Below, piece by piece: positions 45,590 to 56,536 of a stretch of DNA of 64,000 nt. Under the pieces are notes generated by a model. The model worked only from the letters and a program-made list of their open reading frames with translations. It was not told where the DNA came from and ran no database searches. Made by a program: the position numbers and the translations under genes. Location: assembly GCA_039519185.1 (NCBI GenBank), contig CM076848.1:35638849-35702848 (forward strand), in the 5' to 3' direction. The stretch's first letter is position 1. Every line of letters starts with the position of its first letter. The stretch comes from Astragalus membranaceus. Taxonomy: Eukaryota > Streptophyta > Magnoliopsida > Fabales > Fabaceae.

Positions 45590-46823
45590 CAACCAAAATA
45601 ACTATAATTCCAAACACTGCAACTCCAACCTTAAAGCTTTCAATTTAGTAAAATCATTAGAAATTGTACCACTTATATCATTTCCTGGTAGCCTAATTTC
45701 AAGGAGTGAATCTAACTTAGCAAGTGAGGGACTTAAAGTACCATTAATTGTGTGTAGGTAAGTTGATTATAGTTTTCTCTGAGTTAGAATTGCAGCTTAA
45801 TCCAAACCATGGTCCTGTGTTTCCGACTTTCCTCTGCATGGTTTATTACCTGAACAATCAGAAATTAGACATGACGGGTTAATCCCTTATTCAAAACAAA
45901 ATAAGGGACATTAATTAATTAAGAAAGGATGCATGAGTAACTCAAAAAGCAGATTCAAGTTCAGATGGTTTATTACAACAGTTTTAATTTCATTTGTTCA
46001 AGAGTTTCCTAGTTCTATTATGCACATGAACATTACAGTATCTAGATGGAGTATCATTTATAAACTTCACTGCACTATGAATTCTAATAATAGAATCATC
46101 AATCACTTTATAAACAAGGGTTTCACTAAAAAATTCCATGTTGCACACATAAATAATATGACCAAAAAACAACCACGAAATTATCAAGGATTAGCTCCAA
46201 AAAAAAGGGGAATGGGATAAAGAGCAGAAGCAATACCATGGTTGATTTGTTACTGAAGGTCTCTGTTACTGAAAGTGCGAATGGTTTCTTCGAGAATGAG
46301 ATAAAGAGAAACTTTCGAGCAGAAGCAACAGCAGTCTAACACGATGGCTTCTTCGAGAATGGGACAAAGAGAAGAAGCAATATCAAAGTGCGAATGAAGG
46401 AGTAGGCTGCGAATGATTAAGAATTCTGCTTGTGTGATTTTCGAACTTCTGGATTTAGGGATTAGGGTTCTTGAAGGGAACGATTGAGGATTTGGAATTT
46501 TGGGAGTGAAAATTGATTTGGATTTGGAATTGATTTGGAAACGATCGAGGATCCTAACATGGAATTGTGATTTTGCGTTGAGTGATGATGGAGAGGAACT
46601 CACGATGGAAGAATGCGGAATGCGGAATTGTGGTTTTGCGTTGCGTTGAGTGATTTGGATGCAGAATTGGTTTTTTACCGGTTTAGTAATATGGGATGCC
46701 ATTTTCCAAATTTTTTACCGATTAAAATCGAACAAATTCAATATGGGCTTTTTTTAAATGGTCCAATATGGTTTAAAGAGTGGTAATGGATTACTGTTAC
46801 CTTTGCACACCCTTAATGGTGGT

Positions 46824-47770
46824 GGAGATGGTGGGAGTGGCGGAATCACCTCGACCAATCCTGTTGGGGAAGGCAAAGATGGTGGTGAAAGCGGAAGTAA
46901 AGTCTTCCTAGTCTATGTTGGCGGAGGTAGCGGCGACATCTACCTTGCGCGGGTGGAAGTGGGCATCTCCCTTTCAACTATTTGTCATTTGCACACTAGA
47001 CCATACCCCATGCGATGCGCGGATTTGTTGAGGATTTGTTGATTTACAATATTATATTATATTACATTATGTATATATGATATGTAGGTCTTATATGGGA
47101 AAAATACATATATTCTATAATAATACTCACAAATAGTAATAGATTTATAAATATTTATTATTGGGGGCAAAAGAAGTAAGTAATAATTTTACATAATAAA
47201 ACTATTTTAAGTTTGAACAAAATACTAAATTTTATGGAAAAAAATTAATCCTAAAATTTAATGTATTTTGTGTTAATTTGGGTGTTAATTTAGTTCTAGG
47301 AGATAACTCAAAATTAGAAAGATATAAAGTTTATAATTATTGTATTATGGGGTAACACCTATTTTTTTGTGGGGGAGAAATAATTTTATTAAGTATAGTT
47401 ACACTAAAATATTTAGCTTTATAGACTATTTTCCCTCAATTTACCTAAGGTTGATCTGATCCATATTCACAAGCAGCACATGATTATATTATCAAACATA
47501 ATATCTTCATATGTATGGTAACATAGTATGTATGTGACCTCAAATGCTCCTGCAAACTTTTTCCTTCTGCTAACTTTCCATACATGTTTATTATGTTTTA
47601 GTCGTGAGCACAGTTAAGACACCACTTCATTAACACTAAATTTTTAGTAAACATAAATAAACAACATTCAATAACCAAAGAGCCTACATTTGGTATAGGT
47701 ATAGTATGTACTAATGGTCGGCTTATAATAATAATAATAATTATTATAATAATAATAATGATTTCCACAT

Positions 47771-47818
<48 letters not shown>

Positions 47819-48985
47819 GCCTACCCATTTATTTTGCCCGTAGGTATTCGTACCCGACTCATAGTGGTTGCCCCGAAACAAATATTGATATATTGCCTTT
47901 TTTTTCTCCTTAGTTTGTTAGAAACTTACCAAAAAAATAAGAGGAAGATTTGACGCTGGCCAACACCGAGTTTGTCTACTGTGAGAATCGAACTCGGGAG
48001 AACTGGGTCGACCCCCATATCATAGGGTAGATTAAGCCATTGGGTTAATGATGTTGATTCAATTTGGAATTACTATATATATATATATATATGTCATTTA
48101 CTAAATATATATAAATTACTCTTTCATCTCCTTTTCTACTCAATCTAACAAAGGAAGAGAAAGTTCTATCTTGCTTTGGTCCGTTTATCTTTCTTTTCAA
48201 ATATATTATTTTATATTAGTAAAGTGTTTTAGTGACTCAACATATAATATTTTATATTAATGAGTATTTTAGATATAAAGTATTTTTCTTTTCTTTGACT
48301 TTTCTTTCCCTTACATTTCTTTCGAGTTTTTTTAAATAACATAAAAAAACCGGTAAGTGTTACATTATTTCACTAAATGCCACCATTTTTAAAATAATAA
48401 GGGAATTGTATTTGGAAAGTCAACATTCTTGTTTTAATATTTTTTTTTTGGTTTAGAGCATTGTTAGCTACTCCAGGAGTGTCCCAACGCTTTAAACGAA
48501 AATTAATCTCCGCTCGTGTTTAGAATATTTATTTAATTAGTTTGTGTAAAAAATAAAATATGTAGAAGCGAGAGTTTGGCTAAGAAGAGATCAAGGCTTT
48601 CCAGCGCCACAAAGCCAGTCGTCTCGGCATAAGCCACGAGTTTTTGATAGTTTTATTTTATTTTATGATGGCAGCTGTGTTATGGTATTTTGCAAACGCT
48701 CTTTTTAATTATTTTGGATGTTGTGTTGAACCTTTTAATAGAACTTAAGTTTTACCTTGTTGGATTTGCTGGACTTTTGAATTGTACGTTGTATTATTCA
48801 TTGACTTAAATATATATATAGTTAGTTAGTTAGGCTATCACACTTTCAAAGTGCAATAGGTTTTTTTATACTACTTTTTCTGAATTTAATGTTACTTAGT
48901 GTGCTTTTTGATGCGTTATAATCTGTATCGGATTGGTACTAATAAAAAGTATACTTGTTTTTTTTCTTCAACTTTGGTCCCTAAA
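46824..48985. other. Intergenic with microsatellites and a SINE-like remnant, no gene
   Basis: ATA/ATT trinucleotide repeats lie at about 47725-47760 and a (TA)n tract at 47775-47815. The segment 47945-48060 resembles the SINE-like repeat at 8340-8545 (ACACCGAG...GAGAATCGAA...GGTCGACCCCC). A TA tract lies near 48074-48092. No reading frame is supported. Confidence 0.5.
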
Positions 48986-51298
48986 TGTAATATCCCTAAT
49001 TTCGTTAAATTCAATTTATGGAATATACGAGTGATTTATTATTCAAATGAAAGATAAATCATGTCACTGATATGAGATAGTCGAGAAAGCAACGTTTAGT
49101 GGATAAATCATAGGATTAAGGTGCAAGTTAGAGAGAACTTGGGCAAAAATAAGGATTTAAAATGAATTAATAAGCCAGAGGTATTTTGGTCTTTTCCCAA
49201 TCATTTAAACCCTCAGCTGAACAATAACCTTTCCTCACTCCCACACTCTCTCATTTTAGCAAACTTCTGAAATTGGAAAGAAAGAAAAGAAATAGAAGAA
49301 GGTGAAAGAGAGAAAGGGGGCGAAGTAAAAGAAGAAAGGAAGAAGGAGGAACTCCTCATCCCTTCAATGCATGTAAGCATTCTTTGTACTATTCTCTCCC
49401 ATTTTCCATTCTCTTCACAATGATATCAGTTTCACCAACTCATTCCTCCTGATTCTCAATTCACCATTTTCGAACCTCCTAGCTCTCAAGTAGCAAAAAT
49501 GGAGTTTTGAGCTCCTATGACCAAAGCTTGATGCCAACTTCATTGCATGTGTTTGGGAATCCTTGAAATTCAGTTTGGAATCACCATTAGCCACCACATT
49601 GTCGACTTCAAGGAGGGATTGACTGAGGAAGTTACTGTTTTCGGAGTCCATAGTGAGTTGGTTGCGGTTTTGAAGCGTTTGGACGCGTGTGGCGCGAGTT
49701 CCTGAAGTTTCGACATCGTGAGCTTAGGGAGTCTCGGTGATTCGTGATTTTCATCACGATAGGTGAGTTTTACTCACGTTTAGGGTTTTATGTTTGATTG
49801 TTGAAATGTTGGTTGAAATCGGTATTTTGATTTCGAAAGATTATTGAGTCGAAACTGTTTTTCGAAAAATAACGTTTTACGGTTTTTATAAAAATTATAT
49901 AGGTATTATGTGGATTTTGATTGTACTGGAATGTGCTTGTATTTTGGTTGTGTTGTTGGAATTTTGATTGGGTTACGGATTGGATACTATCGGAAAAGCG
50001 GAACGAATTAAACGAAGCGAACTGTGAATCTGCACAGGACGCACGGACCGTGCGCCCTCTTCTGTGATGCCTACGAAAAATTAAACAATGCACATGGACC
50101 GTGCGCCCCTGGGCACGGGTCGTGCGCATGCTTCTGTTACCGGATGCCAAAACTTCGTTTCGCTGCTCCTTTCAATTCCAAACCTCTTCTAATCTTCTTT
50201 CCAACCATTTGTGATGATTCTTAACTCATAAAACATTGTTTTTGACATGTTCAAGATGGTTTTGGGAAATTTTCTTCAAACCTATAAATATTTCGAAAAA
50301 CCGATTTAGGACTTACGTGTGCGAATAAAGGTTTTCTAAAAGAAGCGATCCAAACGGTTTTCGTTGTCGAATCATAATTGATGTGGGATATTTGTAATCT
50401 CATCTAGACCGGTTATGGTACCACGATATATAGATTATATCGAAAATAGGAGTCGGCCCAATGCGGGTATGATATATAAATTATATCAATGTCGGGTGAC
50501 GATCCGACGAATAACATACTAGGTGGGGAAGGTCGTAAGCCCCTACCCTAGGCCCTGGACACGTTAGGTAAAGTACTAGCGGGGGTTTATCGGGATTGTG
50601 GATGTTGCACGACCGATGTTATGCTACGTTAGGTACACGATTCACCGAGATTGTGGTTGTTTGCACGGTCGGTGTTTCGATTGGTAAGCTTGTAATTATA
50701 AATTAATTTACGAGGCTTAGAAATAATTGAATAGCACATTATATGCCGAGATTGTGGTTGGTTGCACGGTCGGTGATGGGCTATGGTTATATGAGCAAGT
50801 GGTTTATAAATTAAACTATGTTGCAACGGTTTTATAATTGAACCGAGTGATTGTGAGGGGTCACGGTAGAACTCACTGAGATATGTTATCTCACCCTATC
50901 ATTATTGTGGTTTTTACAAAGAAACAGGGTAAGAGGAAGACAAGACGGCGCGATTAGGTGACGTGCTTATGGAGATGCCGAAGACTTGTAGTCTTGAGTT
51001 TCCGATTATGTTTCTCTTGTTATTTTCTGTTATGGTTATGCAACTTGTATTTGATATGAGTTGTATAAACCTATTCCGCTTCTCTGGTTATGATATTGAA
51101 CAATAGACTTTGTATTCATTTTAAGTTGAGAACCAAGTTAAATTTTATGGACTTGAAGACAGGTTGGTCCGAGACATTATGTTTTATTATCGGAAAAATT
51201 TAGTGTGTTCAATATCTAAACAAAGATTGTATCCTCTGATTGTTGATAAAGAGGTGCATCTCAGTGTATCTACATGTTAGAAATATTTGGGTGTTACA
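48986..51298. mobile_element. Probable solo LTR of a large (gypsy-type) retrotransposon
   Basis: The 2313-bp block starts TGTAATATCCCTAATTT and ends GGGTGTTACA, so it has TG...CA ends with the short inverted TGTAA/TTACA. Flanks are CTAAA (48981-48985) and TTAAA (51299-51303), a 5-bp target duplication with one mismatch. No internal retrotransposon domains are present. Repeated CACGGTCGGTG-like motifs (about 50600-50780) and a GCACGG/CGTGCGC dyad cluster (50035-50130) sit inside. The superfamily is a guess from length. Confidence 0.55.
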
Positions 51299-51304
51299 TT
51301 AAAT

Positions 51305-51780
51305 AGCGTTGGCCTTACATTTTTTTATCACGAAATTTATTTATTTTTGCCGAAACCAGTTATTGAGAATCGAACTTAACATATTTTGAACAACTAAATT
51401 TTTTTCAAACACTATAGTAACCCAAAATACACTGAGAAGCGTTGTGTTTTACATATTTTATCACGAACAAATTTTATTTTCCCAAATCAGTTATTGAGGA
51501 TCGAAGTTGCATATTTGAACAACTACATTTTTTTCCAAACACAAAAGTGCCACAAAACACACCGATAAGCATCATGCTTTACATATTTTGTTACAAATTA
51601 ATTTTCTTTTGACGTAAACCAGTTATTGAGGAACGAACTTAGCGTATTTGAACATGTATTTTTTTTTCAAATACTAAAATACCCCAAAACATACTAATCA
51701 AATGTCACGTTTTACATATTTTATCATATAATTATTAGTTTTTCCACAAACCAATTATTCAGGAACAAACTGCGGGTAAA
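51305..51780. repeat. Tandem repeat, about 125-bp unit, four degenerate copies
   Basis: Each unit has TTTTACATATTTTATCACGAA, then AACCAGTTATTGAGGAACGAA, ATTTGAACAACTA, a T-run and CCCCAAAACACACTGA. Units start near 51310, 51447, 51572 and 51705, the last being partial. Confidence 0.85.
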
Positions 51781-52416
51781 ATGTTTTTAGACCCTAAAAT
51801 AGATAAATAAATAAAAACACACTAAGTACTCCATTTAATTAAAGAAGAAAAATATAAAGATTGGGGTGGGCCCTACAGCTACTCTATGAACCTACACATC
51901 CTATTACATGCATAATGATTACATTTTTTATCTCTAAGCCAATCCATAACCAAAGGAATTTTTTGATTGCTGAACCTAATCATTTGTTATCAAATAAAAA
52001 ATTTGAATACACCAACAAAAAAAATAAAAAATTTGAATAAAATATTTGTAGCCTAGATATGAAGTTGGCGCCTAAACATGTTTCCTAACATTACTTATAT
52101 TCAATATAGCCTTAAGGTTTTAAGATGTAGTAGAAAATCTGATAATTATAAAATTATTTGTGTTTGTTGCCTTCTATAAATACATGAAGTGTCTAGTTCC
52201 TCCGTAAATACATTTACGAAAATAATACACGCAATATAAATACACCTTTGTAAATGTATTTATCGACGAATATGGCACTACTTCTATAGAAAAATATTTA
52301 CAAAAAACTCGTTTAGATAAGGACAAAGAAGAAAATCGTGAAAACAAAAAATAAAGGAAGAGAATGATTGAAATACATGGAATTGAGGAGGTAGGAGGAG
52401 GTCCTACTGGAGTTTG
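51781..52416. other. Intergenic, no gene seen
   Basis: AT-rich, no supported feature before the microsatellite. Confidence 0.55.
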
Positions 52417-52622
<206 letters not shown>

Positions 52623-52935
52623 AAAAAAGCAATTTGAGGGCATTGTTTAAGTGATTTTCCATAATTATATTTAGAGTCCGAGGGTAAAAACAAAAGATTT
52701 AATTTATATACACCATCACCGTACAAGAGTTTTTAGTTAGAACGACAGTCAATTACAAAACGACATGTCATAAAAAAATTCTTTTATCTTAACTAGCTTA
52801 AAAGTCACTCATATCATGTTTTTTTTTTATTGTTGGTGGTATAATTTTTTTTACAACGATGATGTATGCAAATTAAACTCTAGACAAAAAAATAGAAAAG
52901 CACGTGGGTGTATAATACAAAGGGGTTGTATTTAC

Positions 52936-53018
52936 GACCAACAAGGGTTGATCCAAGTGGTAACTGGGCTTGGATCCCATCTAAGGTCTCGGGTTCGAAT
53001 ATTGGGTGTGGCAAAAAC
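52936..53018 (+). mobile_element. SINE family A, 5' half (rest at 55751-55886)
   Basis: It has a tRNA-like head with A-box-like GATCCAAGTGGTAACTGG and B-box GGTCTCGGGTTCGAATATTG. The SINE continues after the LTR element at 55751-55886 and ends in an A-rich tail. A 14-bp target duplication GGGGTTGTATTTAC at 52922-52935 and 55887-55900 brackets the pair, proving that the SINE was there first. Confidence 0.88.
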
Positions 53019-53269
53019 TATTAGATATATAGTTAGTTAGTTAGATATATAGTTAGTTAGTCTCAAACTTTCTGTTAGTTTGTTGTATTAGTTGTTAATG
53101 ATTAGTTAGATTAGTTGACTATCATTTTACCTTTTTACCCCTTGTAAGTATCTAATATAAAAACTACCTACTGTACTCTTTGTAATTCATTCAATTCAAT
53201 TGATTCATCATTAATCAATCCAATATTCAGTTTTCATTTCCAATTCTGTTATGGATTGAATGTTTAATA
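53019..53269 (+). repeat. 5' LTR of the non-autonomous element
   Basis: 251 bp, with a TATA-like AATATAAAAACTACC near 53155 and a transcript-end-like AATTCATTCAATTC. About 95% like 55511-55750 by eye. Confidence 0.85.
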
Positions 53270-54559
53270 TGGTATCAGATGTAAATTAATGATTCTTCCG
53301 CACTCTGCAACCCTTCGATATCATCTCCACTTGAGTTTCGATCTTCAATTTCATGTTCGATTCTCTCTTGTTCTGGTTTGGATTCTCCAAATTCAAACAT
53401 GAATTCCATCAATCTCGGTTTCGCAGATTTTGCAGTTTTTTTTCTTCATTTTATTAGTTTCTTTTTCATTCATTTCATTTTCCGATTTATTCTTTTCGTC
53501 TTTGTTCATGGGGTTTGCGACCGATATTTCGCAAATCACCATTCAGTTTGCGTTTTCTGTTTTATCATTCAGTTTCTGATTTTTTTTCATTTCTCGATTT
53601 GCCTTTGATTCCTCATTTGCGACTTTCGTTTCTTGATATCGCAATTTGCCTTGATTGCTCTTTTGCGTTTTGCAATTTCAGAGTTTGCGATTCTCCATTG
53701 CGTTTGCTTTTTCGATTTCGCATTTTGTGCTCTTAGCTGTATTTCGCTTTCCTCTTGTAAATCGTTCTTGATTTCGATTTCATCCTTCTTGGTTGATTTG
53801 CACCTTCTGACTTTCAATTGTTGTGTGCAAAATCTAATCCCTTTTGATTCCTCTTATGAGTTCCTTACTTTCGAAACCTAATTTCTGTGAATCCTTTGTG
53901 AATCGGTCTGTTTTCAATTTCTGAGATCGATTTCTTTCAATTTCTGGATCGCAATTCGGGTTTTGATATTTCTTTTTTGGTTCTTGAATCGGTTTGATTC
54001 TTGGATCGTTCTCTCTTCATCTTTGCTGTTATGTGCGCTGCGTTCTTTCTTCATCACGTTTGCGTGTTCCGCATTTTTGCACATCGCGTTTTCGGCGTTC
54101 TTTCACATCGTCGTATTGCATTCCGCTTCATTGTCCTCCTTTCATTTTGGATTTTGATGATTGTGATCTGAAGCGGAGTTTCAATTTCATTTTGGGTCGA
54201 GTTTAGATTTTGTTTTCGATCTTGAATCAAATTTCCGTATCTGATTCTTACATGGATCAGTGTTCTGTCTCGCGTTTTATTTTCGCATTCCGTCAATCTT
54301 CTGGATCAGCGTTGTTGCTTCGCTTTGATTCTTCATTCTGATTTCGTGATTTGCTTCCCTGCTTTGTTTCGTGTGTTTAGACAGTGTGTAACTAAGTATT
54401 TGAAGCGTGATGCGATTCCTCTTGATTTGGATATGTTGAGGTAATGAGTTTCTGCGTTGCATGTAGATTCATAGTCCTGCTAGTACTATGGTTACTTTGA
54501 AGGATATGGGTGGTCTATTTTCTTTCTGATTTTGAGTGCTGCAAAATTTTATATTTTAC

Positions 54560-54908
54560 TCAGTCAATTTTCCAACAGATGTGAGGTTGAGATATGCATG
54601 ATGGTAAATTGGTAATCAACTTTGGGTTGTACTTTTGTGCCTGATTCAGATGCATTCGCAAAGCATAGTCATTAACCTCAAGAGTTCTGATCTGTTCTTG
54701 GTATTGAGACACCAACTGCTTCAACTGCTGCACCTTTACCCCCATATTCAGAAAAACGTTCAAGCTGGATTTTAAAAGCATTTTTAAAACAATTTCTCTC
54801 CTTAGTCAAGGCTTCAACTTGATACTCCAGCAAAGGATCAAAAATTTCTGGATGGATTTCTTCCATCTTCAAAAGGTGATTGTAAATGAATTGTTCTGTT
54901 GAATTCAA
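54560..54908 (-). pseudogene. Captured gene fragment, coiled-coil-like, frameshifted, unidentified
   Basis: On - a first frame (STEQFIYNHLLKMEEIHPEI, then LEYQVEALTKERNCFKNAFK) continues, after a frameshift near 54775, as VKVQQLKQLVSQYQEQIRTLEVN-type heptad-rich sequence (VQQLKQLVSQYQEQ and LEVNDYALRMHLNQAQ). The overlap of two frames over the same bases shows a one-step frameshift in an originally continuous protein. I do not recognise the source gene. It is antisense to the LTR element that carries it. Confidence 0.5.
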
Positions 54909-55142
54909 GGGATGACGTGCTTGATGAACAAGATGATGAAGGCATTGAATTTCCTGATGATTCTTTTGATGATTATCTCCAAAAGGTTCTTGTCTCCATT
55001 AGATAGGTGGTGCTCAGCTTTATGTCACACCTGGAAAATGGCTCTTGATCACTTTTTAGGGATGCAATTCAAGTTTGCTTAATGGTAATGGAGAAAAGAT
55101 AGCTTGGTGGTCTGATCCTAGATTGGCAGTTCACACAGGAGT

Positions 55143-55300
55143 TGGTTGTGAGTTTTGGTGCCATTCATTTCATTCTGTCTCAACTTTCCAATTTCAATTC
55201 TGTTGCTGGTGTTTCTTTAGCAGCAGCTGTGATGTCATTAAGCTATTCAACTATAGCATGGGTGGCTTGTTTGAACAGGGGTAGAATTGACATTGTTAGC
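55143..55300 (+). pseudogene. Captured exon of an LHT-type amino acid transporter
   Basis: The frame encodes VSFGAIHFILSQLSNFNS, then VAGVSLAAAVMSLSYSTIAW and VACLNRGRID. This matches a transmembrane stretch conserved in plant lysine/histidine transporters (AAAP family). Only about 50 residues are present, with no start and no neighbouring exons, and it sits between the two LTRs. It is a captured piece, not a gene. Confidence 0.8.
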
Positions 55301-55510
55301 TTCTACCTTATTGTGGCCTTTTCGAGTGTTTATAGCATTGATGCTTCCTTAATGGTTAAGCATTTGGCTTATGACTTTTATTTTTTGCTGATGTATTCCC
55401 GTCATTTCTCGTAGTAATTTTTCATTGTAATTTTCTTTTGTTTTGATGTATCTTTCTATTGTTCATGTCAAGCTAGAAGTGTTGTGAATAACTTCTAGCT
55501 TGTGGGGGAC

Positions 55511-55750
55511 TATTAGATATATAGTTAGTTAGTTAGATATATAGTTAGTTAGTCTCAAACTATCTGTTAGTTTGTTGTATTAGTTGTTAATGATTAGTTG
55601 GCTATCATTTTACCTTTTTTCCCCCTTGTAAGTAGCTAATATAAAGACTAGCTACTGTACTTTTTGTAATTCATTCAATTCAATTGATTCATCAATCAAT
55701 CCAATATTCAGTTTTCATTTCCAATTCTGTTATGGATTGAATGTTTAATA
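55511..55750 (+). repeat. 3' LTR of the non-autonomous element
   Basis: 240 bp, preceded by the polypurine tract GTGGGGGAC. Shorter than the 5' LTR by internal deletions. Confidence 0.85.
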
Positions 55751-55886
55751 AAAGCTCTGTTGGGAGGGGAGAACCACACAGACCGGCAAAGCCGGGTATA
55801 CACGTGGCCAGCCAGGTTCCTCGGCGTAGATTAGTCATCGACAAAGCCGGTGGAAACTGCACGCCAATAACATGGTAACAAAAAAG
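55751..55886 (+). mobile_element. SINE family A, 3' half
   Basis: Continuation of 52936-53018: AAAGCTCTGTTGGGAGGGG, ACCACACAGACCGGC, GGCGTAGATTAGTCATCG, GCACGCCAATAACATGG and an A-rich tail, then the 14-bp target duplication. Confidence 0.88.
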
Positions 55887-55900
55887 GGGGTTGTATTTAC

Positions 55901-56306
55901 TAAAACGCGTCACAGAACATCGAAACACTCGATAAAGGTATCTAGGGGGGCACGAATACTAACCAAAGATAAAAATTAGGAGTAAACCCTCGATTTGGTC
56001 CCTTAGTTTTTTTTTACTAAAGAATGATATTCATTCATTCAAATTTATGCCCACTCTCTAGCTCGGGCTGCTAGATCTTATGTTAGCTCCATGGTTTTCA
56101 ATTATGTTCCAAGTTGTACTATGACAAGCTATTTGAATGAATTGAATTGATTCGCTTTTGGTCAAAAAAAAATTCATTCAAATTGATAGATATTACATCG
56201 ATCACCCTCTCTCTAGTTTAGTTAATAGATTATTTAAATTGATTAAATAGTCGCTAACCTTTTCTTTAAATAATCAAGTTAGTCCCTCTGTGAATGGGGA
56301 GGCTGA
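55901..56306. other. Intergenic, no gene seen
   Basis: Low-complexity and repeat-like text (ATTCATTCATTCAAAT). No supported feature. Confidence 0.5.
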
Positions 56307-56314
56307 TAGTTTAG

Positions 56315-56528
56315 CAAGGATGGGAATGGGTACCCTATGGGCAGAGTACTATAGTGCCCGTACCCAAACACACACATGTATGGGCATGGTACTATAGTGC
56401 CCGTCACCATATCTCTCTAGGCACCAAGTGCTCATGGGCACACTCATTACCCGCACTTTAACAACAAAAAAAATAAAAAAAAACATTATAATTCAATGGT
56501 AGGATCCAAGGCTCAATTGCCATCCCTA
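56315..56528. mobile_element. hAT-type MITE, 214 bp
   Basis: The left end CAAGGATGGGAATGGGTACC and the right end, read inverted, TAGGGATGGCAATTGAGCC fit the common plant hAT MITE terminus. An 8-bp target duplication TAGTYTAG (one mismatch) lies at 56307-56314 and 56529-56536. GTACTATAGTGCCCGT is repeated inside. Confidence 0.72.
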
Positions 56529-56536
56529 TAGTCTAG

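Larger units (their letters stand above)
44620..46815. mobile_element. Non-autonomous hAT transposon, 2196 bp
   Basis: Ends TAGGGGTGTGCA and, inverted, TAAGGGTGTGCA, flanked by a perfect 8-bp target duplication ATGGTGGT (44612-44619, 46816-46823). Such ends and an 8-bp duplication define hAT elements. The left subterminal region (44700-44915) holds about ten copies of AACCGGTTT-like motifs, and the right has ACCGGTTT/ACCGATT near 46676-46725, as in known hAT subterminal binding sites. No transposase domain was recognised; the minus-strand frame at 46250-46702 is Ser/Pro-rich and unassigned. Confidence 0.9.
53019..55750 (+). mobile_element. Non-autonomous copia-type LTR element with host gene fragments
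   Basis: 5' LTR 53019-53269 (251 bp) and 3' LTR 55511-55750 (240 bp) share start TATTAGATATATAGTTAG and end GTTTAATA, differing by a 9-bp indel and several substitutions. A primer-binding site TGGTATCAGA follows the 5' LTR directly, and a polypurine tract TGTGGGGGAC precedes the 3' LTR. The 2.2-kb interior has no gag or pol. It contains a long T-rich repeat-like tract (53290-54470), a coiled-coil-type gene fragment on - and a piece of an LHT-type amino acid transporter on +. The flanks AAAAC/AAAGC are only an imperfect target duplication. It would need proteins from another copia element to move. Confidence 0.85.

Noticed and set aside
46250..46702. Minus-strand frame of 150 residues in the hAT element
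   Set aside because: Ser/Pro-rich without a transposase motif; probably chance or decayed sequence.
49415..50826. Frames within the solo LTR
   Set aside because: Short, unrelated to known domains, and inside repeat DNA.
51305..51780. CRISPR array
   Set aside because: Units of about 125 bp are contiguous and degenerate, without unique spacers, in plant nuclear DNA.
53378..54462. Several overlapping frames rich in Phe/Ser/Cys or Arg/Lys
   Set aside because: They come from a T-rich repetitive tract inside the LTR element; no domain recognised.
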